The translations under genes were made by a program, and so were the position numbers. A stretch of DNA of 64,000 nucleotides from positions 3,824,686 through 3,888,685 of the forward strand of contig NZ_CP015249.1 of the NCBI RefSeq assembly GCF_001632775.1. Reading direction: 5' to 3'. This document shows positions 31,860 through 41,956 of this stretch, piece by piece. The notes below the pieces were generated by a model. That model had not been told where the DNA came from, searched no databases, and was given only the letters and a program-made list of their open reading frames with translations. Numbering within the stretch: position 1 is the stretch's first letter; each line of letters opens with the position of its first letter. The DNA comes from Dokdonella koreensis DS-123 (GTDB lineage: Bacteria; Pseudomonadota; Gammaproteobacteria; Xanthomonadales; Rhodanobacteraceae).

Positions 31860-32168
31860 TCAGGAAACCGCGCGATCGCGGCGATGGCGCAGGTCCACCA
31901 CCAGGTTGTAGATCGCCACCACGGACGGGAACAGGTTCGAGAGGATGCCGACCGAATCGTTCTTGCCGAACGTGAAGTAGCTGACCAGCAGCAGGCTGCC
32001 GAAGACCGACAGCCACCAGAACGCACGCGGCATGTGCACGCGCTTGAGCTTGCGCGTGGCGTACATCTGCACGAACCAGCGGCTGGTGAACAGGAAGACG
32101 CCCAGGTAGCCGACCAGCTTCCACGGCGTGACGCCGACACTGTGCACGTAGAAAAGGACTTCGTTCAT
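31860..32168 (-). CDS. LAB_N-domain membrane protein (lipid A biosynthesis N-terminal-like)
   Basis: The protein has 102 residues and three hydrophobic segments. The sequence TPWKLVGYLGVFLFTSRWFVQMYATR marks the LAB_N (COG3952) family, small membrane proteins named after the N-terminal part of some lipid-A-disaccharide synthases. They are often encoded beside glycosyltransferases or lipid-modifying genes, but no activity is proven. Here the neighbours are lemA and cysNC, so no lipid pathway link is visible. The ATG at 32168 is preferred. An in-frame ATG at about 32213 would add 15 residues of low-complexity sequence. Confidence 0.8.
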   Translation of the reverse strand: MNEVLFYVHSVGVTPWKLVGYLGVFLFTSRWFVQMYATRKLKRVHMPRAFWWLSVFGSLLLVSYFTFGKNDSVGILSNLFPSVVAIYNLVVDLRHRRDRAVS

Positions 32169-32263
32169 CGGATCGCTCGGAATGGGATCAGGCTGCGCGG
32201 CTGCCGATTGTAGGGGCATCGCGGTAACGGCATCGCCGCGCGGCGCCGATGCCGCGGCGCAAG

Positions 32264-32287
32264 CCGCAAACCGCAAACCGCAAACCG
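32264..32287 (+). repeat. Short tandem repeat, CCGCAAA x 3.4
   Basis: Three exact copies of the heptamer CCGCAAA plus CCG lie in the 186-base gap between the LAB_N and cysNC genes. Seven is not a multiple of three, so copy-number change would not be tolerated in a gene. Nothing else is recognisable in the gap. Confidence 0.7.
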
Positions 32288-32354
32288 CCGATGCTGGGCC
32301 GGGGTGCGTCGGAAAACCGTCGCCCCGGGGCCCGGGGCGCCGGGATGCGCGGCG

Positions 32355-34253
32355 TCAACCGGCCGCCAGGATCTTCTGGCGGCGCAGCTGCGCGAGGACC
32401 TGCTCGACCGCCCGGTCGACGTCGGTGTCCTCGGTCCGCACGTGGACCTCGGCTGCCTCCGGCGCCTCGTACGGCGAGTCGATGCCGGTGAAGTTCTTCA
32501 GCTCGCCGCGGCGGGCCTTGGCGTACAGGCCCTTGGGGTCGCGCCGTTCGACGGTGGCCAGCGGCGTGTCGACGTAGACCTCGACGAACTCGCCCTCGGC
32601 GACACGCCGGCGCGCCAGCGCGCGCTCGGACCGGAACGGCGAGATGAACGCACAGATGACGACCAGGCCGGCATCGACCATCAGGCCGGCGACCTCGGCG
32701 ATGCGGCGGATGTTCTCGACGCGGTCGGCGGCGGTGAAGCCCAGGTCCTTGTTGAGACCGTGGCGCACGTTGTCGCCGTCCAGCAGGTAGGTGTGGACGC
32801 CGAGCGCGTGCAGGCGCTGCTCGAGCCGGTTGGCGATCGTCGACTTGCCGGAACCGGACAGGCCGGTCAGCCAGACCACGCCGGGGCCGTGGCCGTTGCG
32901 GTGCGCGCGCGCCGCCTTGTCGAGCGCGAGCGCCTGCCAGTGCACGTTCTGCGAGCGGCGCAGCGCGAAGTGCAGCAGGCCGGCCGCGACCGTGCGGTTG
33001 CTGACGCGGTCGATCACGATGAAGCTGCCCATGTCGCGATTGTCGGCATAGGGGTCGAACGGCACGGTGCGGTCCAGCGTCAGCGTGCAGACGCCGATCG
33101 CGTTCAACGCCAGCGTCCGCGCCGCCAGGTGATCGAGGCTGTCCGGGTCGACCTGGTACTTGGGCGGGCCGAGCGCACCGCCGGTGGTGGTGGCGCCGAG
33201 CTTCACGAGGTAGCCGCGCCCCGGCAGCATCGGCGCCTCGTCCATCCAGACCACGGTCGCCTCGAACTGGTCGGCAACGGCCGGCGGAGCGGCCGCGGCG
33301 GCGATGACGTCGCCGCGGCTGACGTCGACCGCCTCGGCCAGTGTCAGCGTGACCGACTGGCCGCGGACCGCCTCGTCGAGGTCGCCCGCATAGCCGACGA
33401 TGCGCTCGACCGTCGCGGCGTGGCCGGACGGCAGTACGCACACGGCGTCGCCGGGACGCACGCGGCCGCCGAGCACGCGGCCGGCATACCCGCGGAAGTC
33501 CGGGCCGGGCCGGTTGACCCACTGCACCAGGAAACGCAGCGGCGCCTCGTCCGGCAGCGCGTCGACCACCACCGATTCGAGGTGCCCGATCAGGCTCGGC
33601 CCGCGGTACCACGGCGTGTTCGGGCTGGGTGCCGCGACCATGTTGTCGCCGCGCAGCGCCGACAGCGGGATCGCGACGACCGCCTCGAGGCCGATGCGCG
33701 CCGCGAACGCGCGATAGTCCGCCTCGATCCGCTCGAACGCCTCGCGCGAGTAGTCCACCAGGTCCAGCTTGTTGACCGCCAGCACCACGTGGCGGATGCC
33801 GAGCAGCGCGACCAGGTGGCTGTGCCGGCGCGTCTGCGTCAGCACGCCCTGGCGCGCGTCGACCAGGATCACCGCCAGGTCCGCCGTGGAGGCCCCGGTG
33901 ACCATGTTGCGCGTGTACTGCACGTGGCCCGGCGTGTCGGCGACGATGAACCGCCGCTGCGGCGTCGCGAAGAACCGGTAGGCCACGTCGATCGTGATGC
34001 CCTGCTCGCGCTCGGCCGACAGGCCGTCGACCAGCAGGGCGAAGTCCAGGTCCGTGCCCTGCGTGCCGAGCCGCCGCGAATCGGCGGCCAGCGCGTCGAG
34101 CTGGTCTTCCAGCAGCGTGCGCGTGTCGTAGAGCAGCCGGCCGATCAGCGTGCTCTTGCCGTCGTCCACGCTGCCGCAGGTGATGAAGCGCAGCAGGCCC
34201 TGCGCCGGCGCGGTCTGCGCGGCGTCGCCGGCCGATGCGGTCCGTGTCGCCAT
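32355..34253 (-). CDS. cysNC: Bifunctional sulfate adenylyltransferase subunit 1 / APS kinase (CysN-CysC)
   Basis: The protein has 632 residues. The N-terminal about 440 form the CysN GTPase, with G1 [10 protein letters not shown]3 DTPGH and G4 NKLD, which drives sulfate adenylylation by CysD. The C-terminal about 190 form CysC, with P-loop [19 protein letters not shown] and FISPFR, which phosphorylates APS to PAPS. The fusion is common in Xanthomonadales. The ATG overlaps the cysD stop (ATGA). Together with cysD it carries sulfate activation for cysteine synthesis and sulfation. Reductase genes are not in the window. Confidence 0.97.
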   Translation of the reverse strand: MATRTASAGDAAQTAPAQGLLRFITCGSVDDGKSTLIGRLLYDTRTLLEDQLDALAADSRRLGTQGTDLDFALLVDGLSAEREQGITIDVAYRFFATPQRRFIVADTPGHVQYTRNMVTGASTADLAVILVDARQGVLTQTRRHSHLVALLGIRHVVLAVNKLDLVDYSREAFERIEADYRAFAARIGLEAVVAIPLSALRGDNMVAAPSPNTPWYRGPSLIGHLESVVVDALPDEAPLRFLVQWVNRPGPDFRGYAGRVLGGRVRPGDAVCVLPSGHAATVERIVGYAGDLDEAVRGQSVTLTLAEAVDVSRGDVIAAAAAPPAVADQFEATVVWMDEAPMLPGRGYLVKLGATTTGGALGPPKYQVDPDSLDHLAARTLALNAIGVCTLTLDRTVPFDPYADNRDMGSFIVIDRVSNRTVAAGLLHFALRRSQNVHWQALALDKAARAHRNGHGPGVVWLTGLSGSGKSTIANRLEQRLHALGVHTYLLDGDNVRHGLNKDLGFTAADRVENIRRIAEVAGLMVDAGLVVICAFISPFRSERALARRRVAEGEFVEVYVDTPLATVERRDPKGLYAKARRGELKNFTGIDSPYEAPEAAEVHVRTEDTDVDRAVEQVLAQLRRQKILAAG

Positions 34254-35155
34254 CAGAAGTAGCCCTCGGCCTTCTTCTTCTCCATCGAGCCGCTGCTGTC
34301 GTGGTCGATCAGGCGGCCCTCGCGCTCGCTGGTGCGGGCGCGCAGCATCTCGGCGATCACCGCCTCGACGGTGTCGGCCTGCGACTCGATCGCCGCCGTC
34401 AGCGGCCAGCAGCCCAGCGTGCGGAAACGCACCGTCCGCAGCACCGGCGTCTCGCCCTCGGCCAGCGGCATGCGATCGTCGTCGACGACGATCAGGCGGC
34501 CCTCACGCACCACTACCGGCCGTGGCGCGGCGAAGTACAGCGGCACGACCGGGATCTGCTCGCGCGCGATGTACTGCCACACGTCCAGCTCGGTCCAGTT
34601 CGACAGCGGGAACACACGCAGGCTCTCGCCTGGGTGCTTGCGCGTGTTGTACAGCCGCCACAGCTCCGGCCGCTGCGCCTTCGGATCCCAGCGGTGCTGC
34701 GCATTGCGGAACGAGAACACGCGTTCCTTCGCGCGCGACTTCTCCTCGTCGCGCCGCGCGCCGCCGAAGGCGACGTCGAAGCCGTGCCGGTCCAGCGCCT
34801 GCTTGAGACCCTGGGTCTTCCAGAGGTCGGTATGCAGCGCCGAGCCATGCGTGAACGGACCGATGCCCTGCGCCTGTGCGTCCGGATTGCGATGCACGAT
34901 CAGCGCCATGCCCGCCTCCTGCGCCATGCGATCGCGCAGCGCGTACATCGCGCGGAACTTCCAGGTGGTGTCCACGTGCAGCAGCGGGAACGGCGGCCGC
35001 GCCGGGAAGAACGCCTTGCGCGCCAGGTGCAGCATCACGGCGCTGTCCTTGCCGACCGAGTACAGCATCACCGGCCGCTCGGCCTCGGCCACCGCCTCCC
35101 GCAGGATGTCGATGCTTTCGGCTTCCAGGGCGTCGAGGTGGCTCAAGGCGGGCAT
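34253..35155 (-). CDS. cysD: Sulfate adenylyltransferase subunit 2 CysD
   Basis: The protein has 300 residues, the family length. The PP-loop [17 protein letters not shown] binds ATP, and the signatures [26 protein letters not shown] and the C-terminal [21 protein letters not shown] region are all present. It adenylylates sulfate to APS, powered by GTP hydrolysis in CysN. It is first in the cysD-cysNC operon. The ATG at MPALSHL is preferred to an upstream in-frame start at 35197. Confidence 0.96.
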   Translation of the reverse strand: MPALSHLDALEAESIDILREAVAEAERPVMLYSVGKDSAVMLHLARKAFFPARPPFPLLHVDTTWKFRAMYALRDRMAQEAGMALIVHRNPDAQAQGIGPFTHGSALHTDLWKTQGLKQALDRHGFDVAFGGARRDEEKSRAKERVFSFRNAQHRWDPKAQRPELWRLYNTRKHPGESLRVFPLSNWTELDVWQYIAREQIPVVPLYFAAPRPVVVREGRLIVVDDDRMPLAEGETPVLRTVRFRTLGCWPLTAAIESQADTVEAVIAEMLRARTSEREGRLIDHDSSGSMEKKKAEGYF

Positions 35156-35234
35156 CGGGCGATTGTAGGCGCGGCCGCGACGGCCGTCATGGCGCACCGC
35201 CGGGATCGTGCCGCCGGGATCGCGCTGGCGAGAA

Positions 35235-35978
35235 TCAGGAATCGGGACCCGCCTGCCGGGCGCGCCGGCGCGCCCACAGGTTCAGCGACTCGACCGCGAT
35301 CGAGAAGCCCATCGCGAAATAGACGTAGCCGCGCGGGATGTGCAGCTCGAAACCGTCGGCGATCAGCACCATGCCGACCAGGATCAGGAACGCCAGCGCC
35401 AGCATGCGGATGGTGGGATGGTTGTCGATGAACTCGCCGACCGTGTTGGCCGCGAAGATCATGACCGCCACCGCCAGCACGATCGCCGCGACCATGATCG
35501 GGATCTGGTTGACCATGCCCACCGCGGTGATCACCGAGTCGAGCGAGAACACGATGTCGATCACCGCGATCTGGGCGATGACGAAGCCGAACGAGGCGAA
35601 CACGCGCCCTTCCTCGCTGTCGCCGCCGCGCGCGCCTTCGAGCTCCTGGTGGATCTCCATGACCGCCTTGACCAGCAGGAACAGGCCGCCGGCCACCAGG
35701 ATGATGTCGCGCAGCGAGATCACCTGGCCCGCCGCGGTGAACAGGCCCATGCGCTCGTCGTCGAAACCCGCCAGCGTCGCCAGCACCAGCAGCAGGGCGA
35801 TGCGCGTGATGCAGGCCAGGGCCAGGCCCACCCGGCGCGCGGCCGGCCGCTGCGCCGGCGCCAGCCGGCTGACCGCGATCGAGACGAAGACCAGGTTGTC
35901 GACGCCCAGGACGATCTCCAGCGCCGCCAGCGTGAGCAGCGCGATCCAGGCCTGCGGGTCGGAGAGGAGTTCGATCAT
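35235..35978 (-). CDS. TerC-family integral membrane protein
   Basis: The protein has 247 residues and about seven hydrophobic segments. Two acidic motifs lie within helices: [14 protein letters not shown] near residue 20 and [13 protein letters not shown] near residue 145. These are the signature of TerC/Alx/YgdQ-type proteins, several of which export manganese. Length fits the YgdQ/YoaE branch rather than the longer Alx type. The exact substrate cannot be read from sequence. No tellurite genes are nearby. It stands as a single gene. Confidence 0.9.
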   Translation of the reverse strand: MIELLSDPQAWIALLTLAALEIVLGVDNLVFVSIAVSRLAPAQRPAARRVGLALACITRIALLLVLATLAGFDDERMGLFTAAGQVISLRDIILVAGGLFLLVKAVMEIHQELEGARGGDSEEGRVFASFGFVIAQIAVIDIVFSLDSVITAVGMVNQIPIMVAAIVLAVAVMIFAANTVGEFIDNHPTIRMLALAFLILVGMVLIADGFELHIPRGYVYFAMGFSIAVESLNLWARRRARQAGPDS

Positions 35979-36088
35979 CGGTGCTGGTAAGGGCTGGAAT
36001 CAGGCCGCGCGCGCGGCGGGCACGGCGTCACGGGGCCCGCGCCGCAACGGCGCGCCCGCGTGGCATCGCGGCGGCACCGGCCACTGCA

Positions 36089-36460
36089 TCAGCCGAAGCG
36101 CTGCCAGAGGATCAGCCCCCAGCACAGCGCGACGTTGACCAGCAGCAGGAACACCGCCGCCGATCCCATGTCCTTGGCACGTCCGGCCAGCTCGTGGAAC
36201 TCCGGGCTGACCTTGTCCACCACCGCCTCGACCGCCGAGTTGAGCAGCTCCATCGCCAGCACCAGCAGCAGGCTGCCGGCCAGCAGCGCCTTCTCGACGG
36301 CGCCCTGGCCGAGCCACAGTCCGGCCGGCAGCAGCACCACGCAGACCAGTACTTCCAGCCGGAACGAGGCCTCGTACGACCAGGCTGCGCGCAGTCCCTT
36401 CCAGGACCACTTCAGCGCCCGGACGATCTGGCGCGGGCCGCGCGGCTCGATGCTCGGCAT
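36089..36460 (-). CDS. dgkA: Diacylglycerol kinase DgkA
   Basis: The protein has 123 residues and three membrane helices. The catalytic block MELLNSAVEAVVD places Glu71, Asn74 and Glu78 where E. coli DgkA has Glu69, Asn72 and Glu76. It phosphorylates diacylglycerol released during membrane-derived oligosaccharide or LPS modification, recycling it to phosphatidic acid. It follows gcvPB by 21 bases on the same strand, a spacing that suggests shared transcription without functional relation. Confidence 0.95.
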   Translation of the reverse strand: MPSIEPRGPRQIVRALKWSWKGLRAAWSYEASFRLEVLVCVVLLPAGLWLGQGAVEKALLAGSLLLVLAMELLNSAVEAVVDKVSPEFHELAGRAKDMGSAAVFLLLVNVALCWGLILWQRFG

Positions 36461-36481
36461 GTCGCCCGTCCGCCGACGCGC

Positions 36482-37945
36482 TCAGGCCGCCGCGGGCGAT
36501 TGCCAGGCGATGTCCAGCTCGCGCGCGGCCTTGACGTCGTCGAGGCGGCGCACCGGCATCGTCAGCGGCGCGTCCTTCATCGCCTGCGGATCGGACGCCG
36601 ACAGGGCCAGCAGCTCGGTCATGACCTCGACGAAACCGTCCAGCGTCTCCTTGCTCTCGGTCTCGGTCGGCTCGATCAGCAGACACTCGGGCACCAGCAG
36701 CGGGAAGTAGTTGGTCGGCGCGTGGATGTTGCGGTCGAGCAGGCTCTTGGAGAAATCCAGCGCGGTGATGCCGTTGGCCTTCTTCTGGCGCGCGACCGTC
36801 ACGATGAACTCGTGGCTGGCGCGGCGCTCGGGATAGGCCAGGTCGAAGCCGGCATCGGCCAGGCGGCGTGCCAGGTAGTTGGCGTTGAGCGTGGCGTACT
36901 CGGCGACGCGGCGCATGCCCTCGCGGCCGAGCAGGCGGGCGTAGATGTACGCGCGCAGCAGCACGCCGGCATTGCCGGCGAACGTGGTCAGCCGGCCGAT
37001 CGACAGCGGGCGGTCCTTGCGGCGCACCCAGCCGTAGCGGCCGTCGTCCTTCTTCTCGATCATCGGCACCGGCAGGAACGGCTTGAGGCGCTCGGACACG
37101 CCGACCGCACCCGCGCCCGGACCACCGCCGCCGTGCGGCGTCGAGAAGGTCTTGTGCAGGTTCATGTGGATCGCGTCGAAACCCATGTCGCCCGGACGCA
37201 CCTTGCCGAGGATCGCGTTGAGGTTGGCGCCGTCGTAGTAGAGCAGGCCGCCGGCCTCGTGCACGAGCCTGGCGATCTCCTGGATGCGCCGCTCGAACAC
37301 GCCGATCGTGGACGGGTTGGTCAGCATGATGCCGGCGGTCTTCGGGCCCAGCGCCTTCTTGAGCGCCTCCACGTCGATGTCGCCGTCGTCCTTGGTCGGG
37401 ATCTCGCGCACCGTGCAGCCGCACATCGTCGCCGTGGCCGGGTTGGTGCCGTGGGCGGCGTCCGGCACGATGATCTCGGTGCGCTCGGTGTCGCCGCGGT
37501 GCCGGTGGTAGGCGACGATCATCGCCACGCCGGCCAGCTCGCCCTGGGCGCCGGCCATCGGCGCCAGCGACACGCCGCCCTTCATGCCGGTGACGTCGGC
37601 GAGGATCTCCTGCAGGTCGTACATGCAACCCAGGAAGCCCTGGCTCAGCGACTCGGGCGCATACGGATGGCGCGCCAGGAAGCCGTCCAGCATCGCCAGC
37701 GTGTGGCAGGCGCGCGGGTTGTACTTCATCGTGCACGACCCGAGCGGATAGAACTGCGTGTCGATCGAGAAGTTCTTGCGCGACAGGTTGGTGTAGTGGC
37801 GGACCGTCTGCAGTTCCGACACTTCCGGCAGCGCGGGCGGCGTCTGCCGGCGCAGGCTCGCGGGGAGGTCGGACGGGATCGCGGTATCGGCCGGAAGCTG
37901 CGCGGCCGCGGTGCGGCCGGGCTGGGAAAGCTCGAAGATCAGCAT
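36482..37945 (-). CDS. gcvPB: Glycine dehydrogenase (decarboxylating) subunit 2
   Basis: The 487-residue PLP enzyme is the C-terminal half of P-protein in organisms with split GcvP. PLP attaches to Lys265 in [16 protein letters not shown]. Other marks are [14 protein letters not shown]-type sequence ([14 protein letters not shown]) and [11 protein letters not shown]. With subunit 1 it decarboxylates glycine and passes the aminomethyl group to GcvH. The partner gcvPA and gcvH/gcvT are not in this window, so the system is scattered. It is divergent from the PAP2 phosphatase gene. Confidence 0.95.
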   Translation of the reverse strand: MLIFELSQPGRTAAAQLPADTAIPSDLPASLRRQTPPALPEVSELQTVRHYTNLSRKNFSIDTQFYPLGSCTMKYNPRACHTLAMLDGFLARHPYAPESLSQGFLGCMYDLQEILADVTGMKGGVSLAPMAGAQGELAGVAMIVAYHRHRGDTERTEIIVPDAAHGTNPATATMCGCTVREIPTKDDGDIDVEALKKALGPKTAGIMLTNPSTIGVFERRIQEIARLVHEAGGLLYYDGANLNAILGKVRPGDMGFDAIHMNLHKTFSTPHGGGGPGAGAVGVSERLKPFLPVPMIEKKDDGRYGWVRRKDRPLSIGRLTTFAGNAGVLLRAYIYARLLGREGMRRVAEYATLNANYLARRLADAGFDLAYPERRASHEFIVTVARQKKANGITALDFSKSLLDRNIHAPTNYFPLLVPECLLIEPTETESKETLDGFVEVMTELLALSASDPQAMKDAPLTMPVRRLDDVKAARELDIAWQSPAAA

Positions 37946-38113
37946 GGACAGGCACGCCAGGTGAGGAAAAATCAGCGCGCAATGATGCCACAAAGCACCC
38001 CGGCCACGCCGCCCGCGGCATGCCGCCGCCCGGGTGCCGATGCCCGCGCCGGCACCCGGGCGGACCCGACGCGGGGGTCGCCCGCTACGATAGGCCACCT
38101 TTCCCCGGAACCG

Positions 38114-38755
38114 ATGCGCATGAGCCGACGCCTGCTGCTGTGGACCGCCGCGATCGCCGCGGCGCTGATGCTGGCGGGCCTGGCCGGCCTGGACTATCCG
38201 CTGGCGCGCGCGATCCGCGCCGCCGGGCTGGAGAACGCGGCGCTGTTCCGCGAGGGCCTGGCCGTGCTCGACACCGCGCTCGGCATGCACCTGTGGTTCT
38301 GGCTGGCCGGCGTGGCGGCGATCGGCATCGGCCTGGTCGCCCTGGCCTGGAAGCGCCTGCCCCTGCCGCCCCGGCTGGGGGCCGTCCTGCTCGCCGCCGG
38401 CCTGGTGCAGGTGGCCACGATCGCGACGATGATCCAGGGCAAGGACGCCTTCGGCCGGCTGCGTCCGTTCCAGGTGCTCGAATCGGGCGACTGGTCGCGG
38501 ATCTGGTTCGCCGGCGGCGGCTCGTTCCCGTCCGGCCATGCGGCGTTCTACTTCGGCCTGTTCCTGCCGCTGGCCGCGGTCGCGCGACCGGTCTGGCTGC
38601 GCGTGGTGCTACTGGCGATCCCGCTGTTCGTGGTCGTCGCGCGGATCGACCTCGCACGGCATTTCCTGTCCGATGTCGCCACGTCGGCGCTGATCGCCGC
38701 GCTGTATGCGCTTCTGGCTTCGTTCGCATTCCGTCGCTGGCTGCCACCGCGCTGA
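38114..38755 (+). CDS. PAP2-family membrane phosphatase
   Basis: The protein has 213 residues and five or six membrane helices. All three motifs of the lipid phosphatase/phosphotransferase superfamily are present: KDAFGRLRP, then SFPSGHAAF, then [13 protein letters not shown], although the expected Ser of the third motif (SRxxxxxH) is Ala. It probably removes phosphate from a lipid such as phosphatidate, PgpB type, or undecaprenyl pyrophosphate. A second ATG two codons on is equally possible. GCTACGAT at 38084-38091 is a likely -10 box. Confidence 0.88.
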   Translation: MRMSRRLLLWTAAIAAALMLAGLAGLDYPLARAIRAAGLENAALFREGLAVLDTALGMHLWFWLAGVAAIGIGLVALAWKRLPLPPRLGAVLLAAGLVQVATIATMIQGKDAFGRLRPFQVLESGDWSRIWFAGGGSFPSGHAAFYFGLFLPLAAVARPVWLRVVLLAIPLFVVVARIDLARHFLSDVATSALIAALYALLASFAFRRWLPPR

Positions 38756-38842
38756 ACGAGGCTCGCAGCGACGTTGCGACGAACCCCTTCGCCTCTTCCG
38801 TCGCATAACAAACCAGCCCTGCGGGTGACCGACTCGGGCCGG

Positions 38843-38871
38843 TTGTGACATCGCCACGGGCTAGGTAGGCT
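38843..38871 (+). promoter_or_regulatory. Promoter of the island protease gene
   Basis: TTGTGA (38843-38848), a 17-base spacer, then TAGGCT (38866-38871). The same TAGGCT serves the methionine operon promoter. An AGGGGAAACAGGG stretch before the ATG supplies the ribosome site. Confidence 0.45.
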
Positions 38872-38895
38872 GCGTGAGTCACAGGGGAAACAGGG

Positions 38896-40452
38896 ATGCA
38901 CATCGTGCAACGACCGCTATTGATTTCGTTCTTTTTTGCGTGTGCGGGATTCACGGCTACCGCGTCGGCCAGCGAGCAGGAACAGGCGCCACGCCTGTTC
39001 GTCACGACCGAAAAACAACCTCCTCCTTCCGAACCCGGTCCCTGGCTGCAAAGCTGGCACATCACCATCGATCAGCAGGCCATCCAGCAGCCGGCCGAGA
39101 CGATCACTCTGAATGTTCCGGGCCAGCGCGAGATCGTCGTGCGACAGATGTACTGGTCGCCGAAGGCCGGCTATCTCTCGCAGTTGGTTGGTGATGGCCC
39201 TGAAGTCATCTGGCTACCAGATCCGAGCGCGAAGCCGGACGACTTCGCTTGGGAGTGGTACGGCCGCTCCGAAGGCCATACGGTCTCGATCGTCTTCAAC
39301 TACGGCGTGATCGCCGCACGTATCTGGACCCCCGAGCACAAGTACGCCTTGCAGCCCAGGCCGGGCGATGTCACCGAGCTGGCCGAGGTCAATCCGGACT
39401 GGTGGCAGATGCATCCGGATCGCGAGGAGCAGCACCCTGGTCAAGCGGCAACCGACACGCCGCTTCACGGCACTCCCGATGGTCTGACCCCGTCCGGGCC
39501 ACCCACCTGGGACCTTGGTTGCACGGCCCCACTGCCGACGACGGCGAGCACGATCGATGTGCTGGTGATGTATACGACGGACGTACTCGGCCAGTATGGT
39601 TCTCATGCTGGCGTCGAGACAGAAGCGATCAGAGCGATCAAAGATGCCAACGATAGTTTGCGAAACAGTGGCATCTGGTCGGTGCGCTTCTTTCTACGCG
39701 GCGTGGAACAGGTTCCACCACCGGCTGATCCCTTTTTCAACTATGGGCTAGTCAACATAGAGCAAGCCATGTTCCATCTTGCAGGCGTTCAGGGTACGAC
39801 CACGAATTATCCAGGTTGGATTTACAACGGTAATCCGGCGGTCAGCAGCCGACGCAATGCGCTACAGGCGGATGTGGTCGCACTGGCCCGCATAGATATC
39901 TCCGGTGATGACACATGTGGCGTCGCCTTCGTACAGCGTTTGTATGACTTGATTGGCGGCAGAATCGAACCCGGACCGGAGTTCGAGCGCAAGTCTTACC
40001 TTGTCTTCGATCCGCGCTGCGGTGTCGACCGGCTTAATCTCGCACACGAACTCGGTCATTTACTCGGCATGGAACACGACCCGCGCAATGCCGGCATGCC
40101 GGGCACCGCCTTTACGTCATGTCCTTGGTCCTATGGGCATCGCAACTCCAGCTCCAATCCCAATGCGGCCTTTCGTACCGTGATGTCGTACGCTGACATG
40201 GGCAGCGGCTCCGGGCCAATCTGCACCGGGAAGCACGCGTGCCCACTGATCGATGCCTACTCCAATCCAGCCTATGCGTGGAACGGTGCGATCGTTCCAA
40301 ACCCCACCCCAGGTGCTCTACCCATCGGCGTCGCGACGGGAGGATCTGCGGGACCCGCAGCGCGAGCGAACGATACCCTTGCGCGACTGGCACCCATCGT
40401 CGCTGCATTCCGGACCAGACCAGACCTGATCTTCGCCAATGGATTCCAATAG
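38896..40452 (+). CDS. Secreted metzincin metalloprotease
   Basis: The protein has 518 residues. A signal peptide (MHIVQRPLLISFFFACAGFTATASA) and a pro-region of about 190 residues precede the catalytic domain. The zinc site HELGHLLGMEHD gives His384, Glu385, His388 and His394, and a Met-turn VMSY follows, so this is a metzincin (reprolysin/M12B-like). Paired cysteines flank the site. The protein ends exactly with DLIFANGFQ, the clearest example in the window of the FA(D/N)GF tail. Base composition is clearly lower in G+C than the neighbours. It overlaps the next gene by 14 bases. Confidence 0.85.
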   Translation: MHIVQRPLLISFFFACAGFTATASASEQEQAPRLFVTTEKQPPPSEPGPWLQSWHITIDQQAIQQPAETITLNVPGQREIVVRQMYWSPKAGYLSQLVGDGPEVIWLPDPSAKPDDFAWEWYGRSEGHTVSIVFNYGVIAARIWTPEHKYALQPRPGDVTELAEVNPDWWQMHPDREEQHPGQAATDTPLHGTPDGLTPSGPPTWDLGCTAPLPTTASTIDVLVMYTTDVLGQYGSHAGVETEAIRAIKDANDSLRNSGIWSVRFFLRGVEQVPPPADPFFNYGLVNIEQAMFHLAGVQGTTTNYPGWIYNGNPAVSSRRNALQADVVALARIDISGDDTCGVAFVQRLYDLIGGRIEPGPEFERKSYLVFDPRCGVDRLNLAHELGHLLGMEHDPRNAGMPGTAFTSCPWSYGHRNSSSNPNAAFRTVMSYADMGSGSGPICTGKHACPLIDAYSNPAYAWNGAIVPNPTPGALPIGVATGGSAGPAARANDTLARLAPIVAAFRTRPDLIFANGFQ

Positions 40453-41884
40453 ACTGCTCATCGCGGTTCTCGCCGCGTCGCTGGCCGGCTCCGCCGATGC
40501 GGCGTTGACAGTCGGCCCGCCGATGCTGGAGACCTATGGCTACGAAGGCGAACCTTCCTATGGGCCGTGCGGAAACGCCGTGCTGTCCGACGACGCGCAC
40601 TGGCTGACTTTCTCGTGCTTCTCCAGGGATATCGTGCCTGGCGACGACAACGATCGCTATGACACCTTCCTGCTCGACCGCCAAACGAGGCAGACCCAGC
40701 GCGTCAGCGTTGACAGCCTCGGCCAAGAGCATCGGTTCGACAGTAACAGGGGAGTTGCGTCCGCCGATGGACGCCGTGTCGTATTCAACTCCAACGCCAA
40801 ACTCGACCCCTCGATCCCTTGGGATTACTACAAGCTCGGCATCAGCAATGTCTTTCTGCGCGACCTGGAGCGAGGCACTACCTCGCTAATCGGCCTGAAC
40901 AGCCGGAGAGAATCGGAACGGCTCGGCACGAGACTGGTGACCGCTCACCATCGCCGCGAAGAAGTGCTTCTTCTTAGCGGCGCCAACTTATTGGGAGAGG
41001 ATACCAATGGCCCTCTCATGGAAGATCTTTACGTACGCAACTGGCGTACAGCGGCAATCGAGCTCGTATCGACATCAACCGAAGGACATCAAGGAAACTG
41101 CTATACACAAGGGGATTCCATCATCTCCGACAGTGGCCGTTACATCGTGTTCATGAGTTGCGCGAGCAATCTCTCCGACGACAACCCACTCCGCACGGGC
41201 AACCTGTTCCTGCGCGACCGCTGGCTCGGCACGACTCGTCGTCTGACACGTCCCTGGACCGGCGGAGAATTTATCGCATCGCCGTCCTACTACCTAGATT
41301 CCACTGCCGGAAGAATCATTGGCGATCGCTATGTCCCCTTCGGCGCGACCAGCGGCGAATTGGTGCCAGGCGTTGGCACCATTCAGGCCAACACCTATCT
41401 GCTCGACATCCAGACCGGTCAGATCGAGTTAATCTCTCGCGGATGGGATGGATCGACACACTCGGCCGAAGGCTGGCGCCCCTCGATGAGCGCCGACGGT
41501 CGCTACCTGGCCTTCTACTCGCGATCACCCGACATCATGGTCGATCCGGGGCCGGGGCCCGCCGTGTATCTCAAGGATCGCTTCACCGGCGAGACCGTCA
41601 ACGTCACCGCCACGCTGGCCAGGCCTCTGTATTTCTACTTTGCGCAAGTCAACCTCTCTGCCGATGGCTCGACGCTAGCCTTTACCTGGCGCTACGACGA
41701 CGACGCGCCGCAACCGTATGCGGGCCGCCAGCTGATCTACACCGTCTCGATCCATGGCACGCCGATTGCGCCGCCAGAGCCCGAGCCGGTACCGGCGACT
41801 GCCCCGATGGCCCGATTCGCGGCCTTTGTGGCACTGCTGCTCGGTGCCTGGATCGCCTTGCGACGGCGCCGGAACACAACGTAA
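40439..41884 (+). CDS. Surface beta-propeller protein with IPTL-CTERM-like sorting tail
   Basis: The protein has 481 residues. After a signal peptide (LLIAVLAASLAGSADA) come at least five TolB/PD40-type strands, such as ASADGRRVVFNSN, SDSGRYIVFMSC, SADGRYLAFYSR and SADGSTLAFTW, predicting a beta-propeller. The C-terminus is PEPEPVPATAP, one membrane helix, then RRRRNTT: the proline linker, helix and Arg cluster of IPTL-CTERM-type sorting signals. It should be exported and processed or anchored. It is translationally coupled to the metalloprotease and shares its lower G+C, so the pair probably moved together. Ligand unknown. Confidence 0.8.
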   Translation: MDSNRLLIAVLAASLAGSADAALTVGPPMLETYGYEGEPSYGPCGNAVLSDDAHWLTFSCFSRDIVPGDDNDRYDTFLLDRQTRQTQRVSVDSLGQEHRFDSNRGVASADGRRVVFNSNAKLDPSIPWDYYKLGISNVFLRDLERGTTSLIGLNSRRESERLGTRLVTAHHRREEVLLLSGANLLGEDTNGPLMEDLYVRNWRTAAIELVSTSTEGHQGNCYTQGDSIISDSGRYIVFMSCASNLSDDNPLRTGNLFLRDRWLGTTRRLTRPWTGGEFIASPSYYLDSTAGRIIGDRYVPFGATSGELVPGVGTIQANTYLLDIQTGQIELISRGWDGSTHSAEGWRPSMSADGRYLAFYSRSPDIMVDPGPGPAVYLKDRFTGETVNVTATLARPLYFYFAQVNLSADGSTLAFTWRYDDDAPQPYAGRQLIYTVSIHGTPIAPPEPEPVPATAPMARFAAFVALLLGAWIALRRRRNTT

Positions 41885-41956
41885 AGCCTTGCAAAACCCG
41901 GCAAGCTTCGTTCCGGCCGGCCCGTTCCCGGCAGGGGCGGCGCTATGCTTGGCCGC

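Noticed and set aside
35981-38113. A long plus-strand frame leading into the PAP2 gene
   Set aside because: It is the antisense shadow of dgkA and gcvPB. The real gene starts at 38,114, where the signal for a first membrane helix begins.
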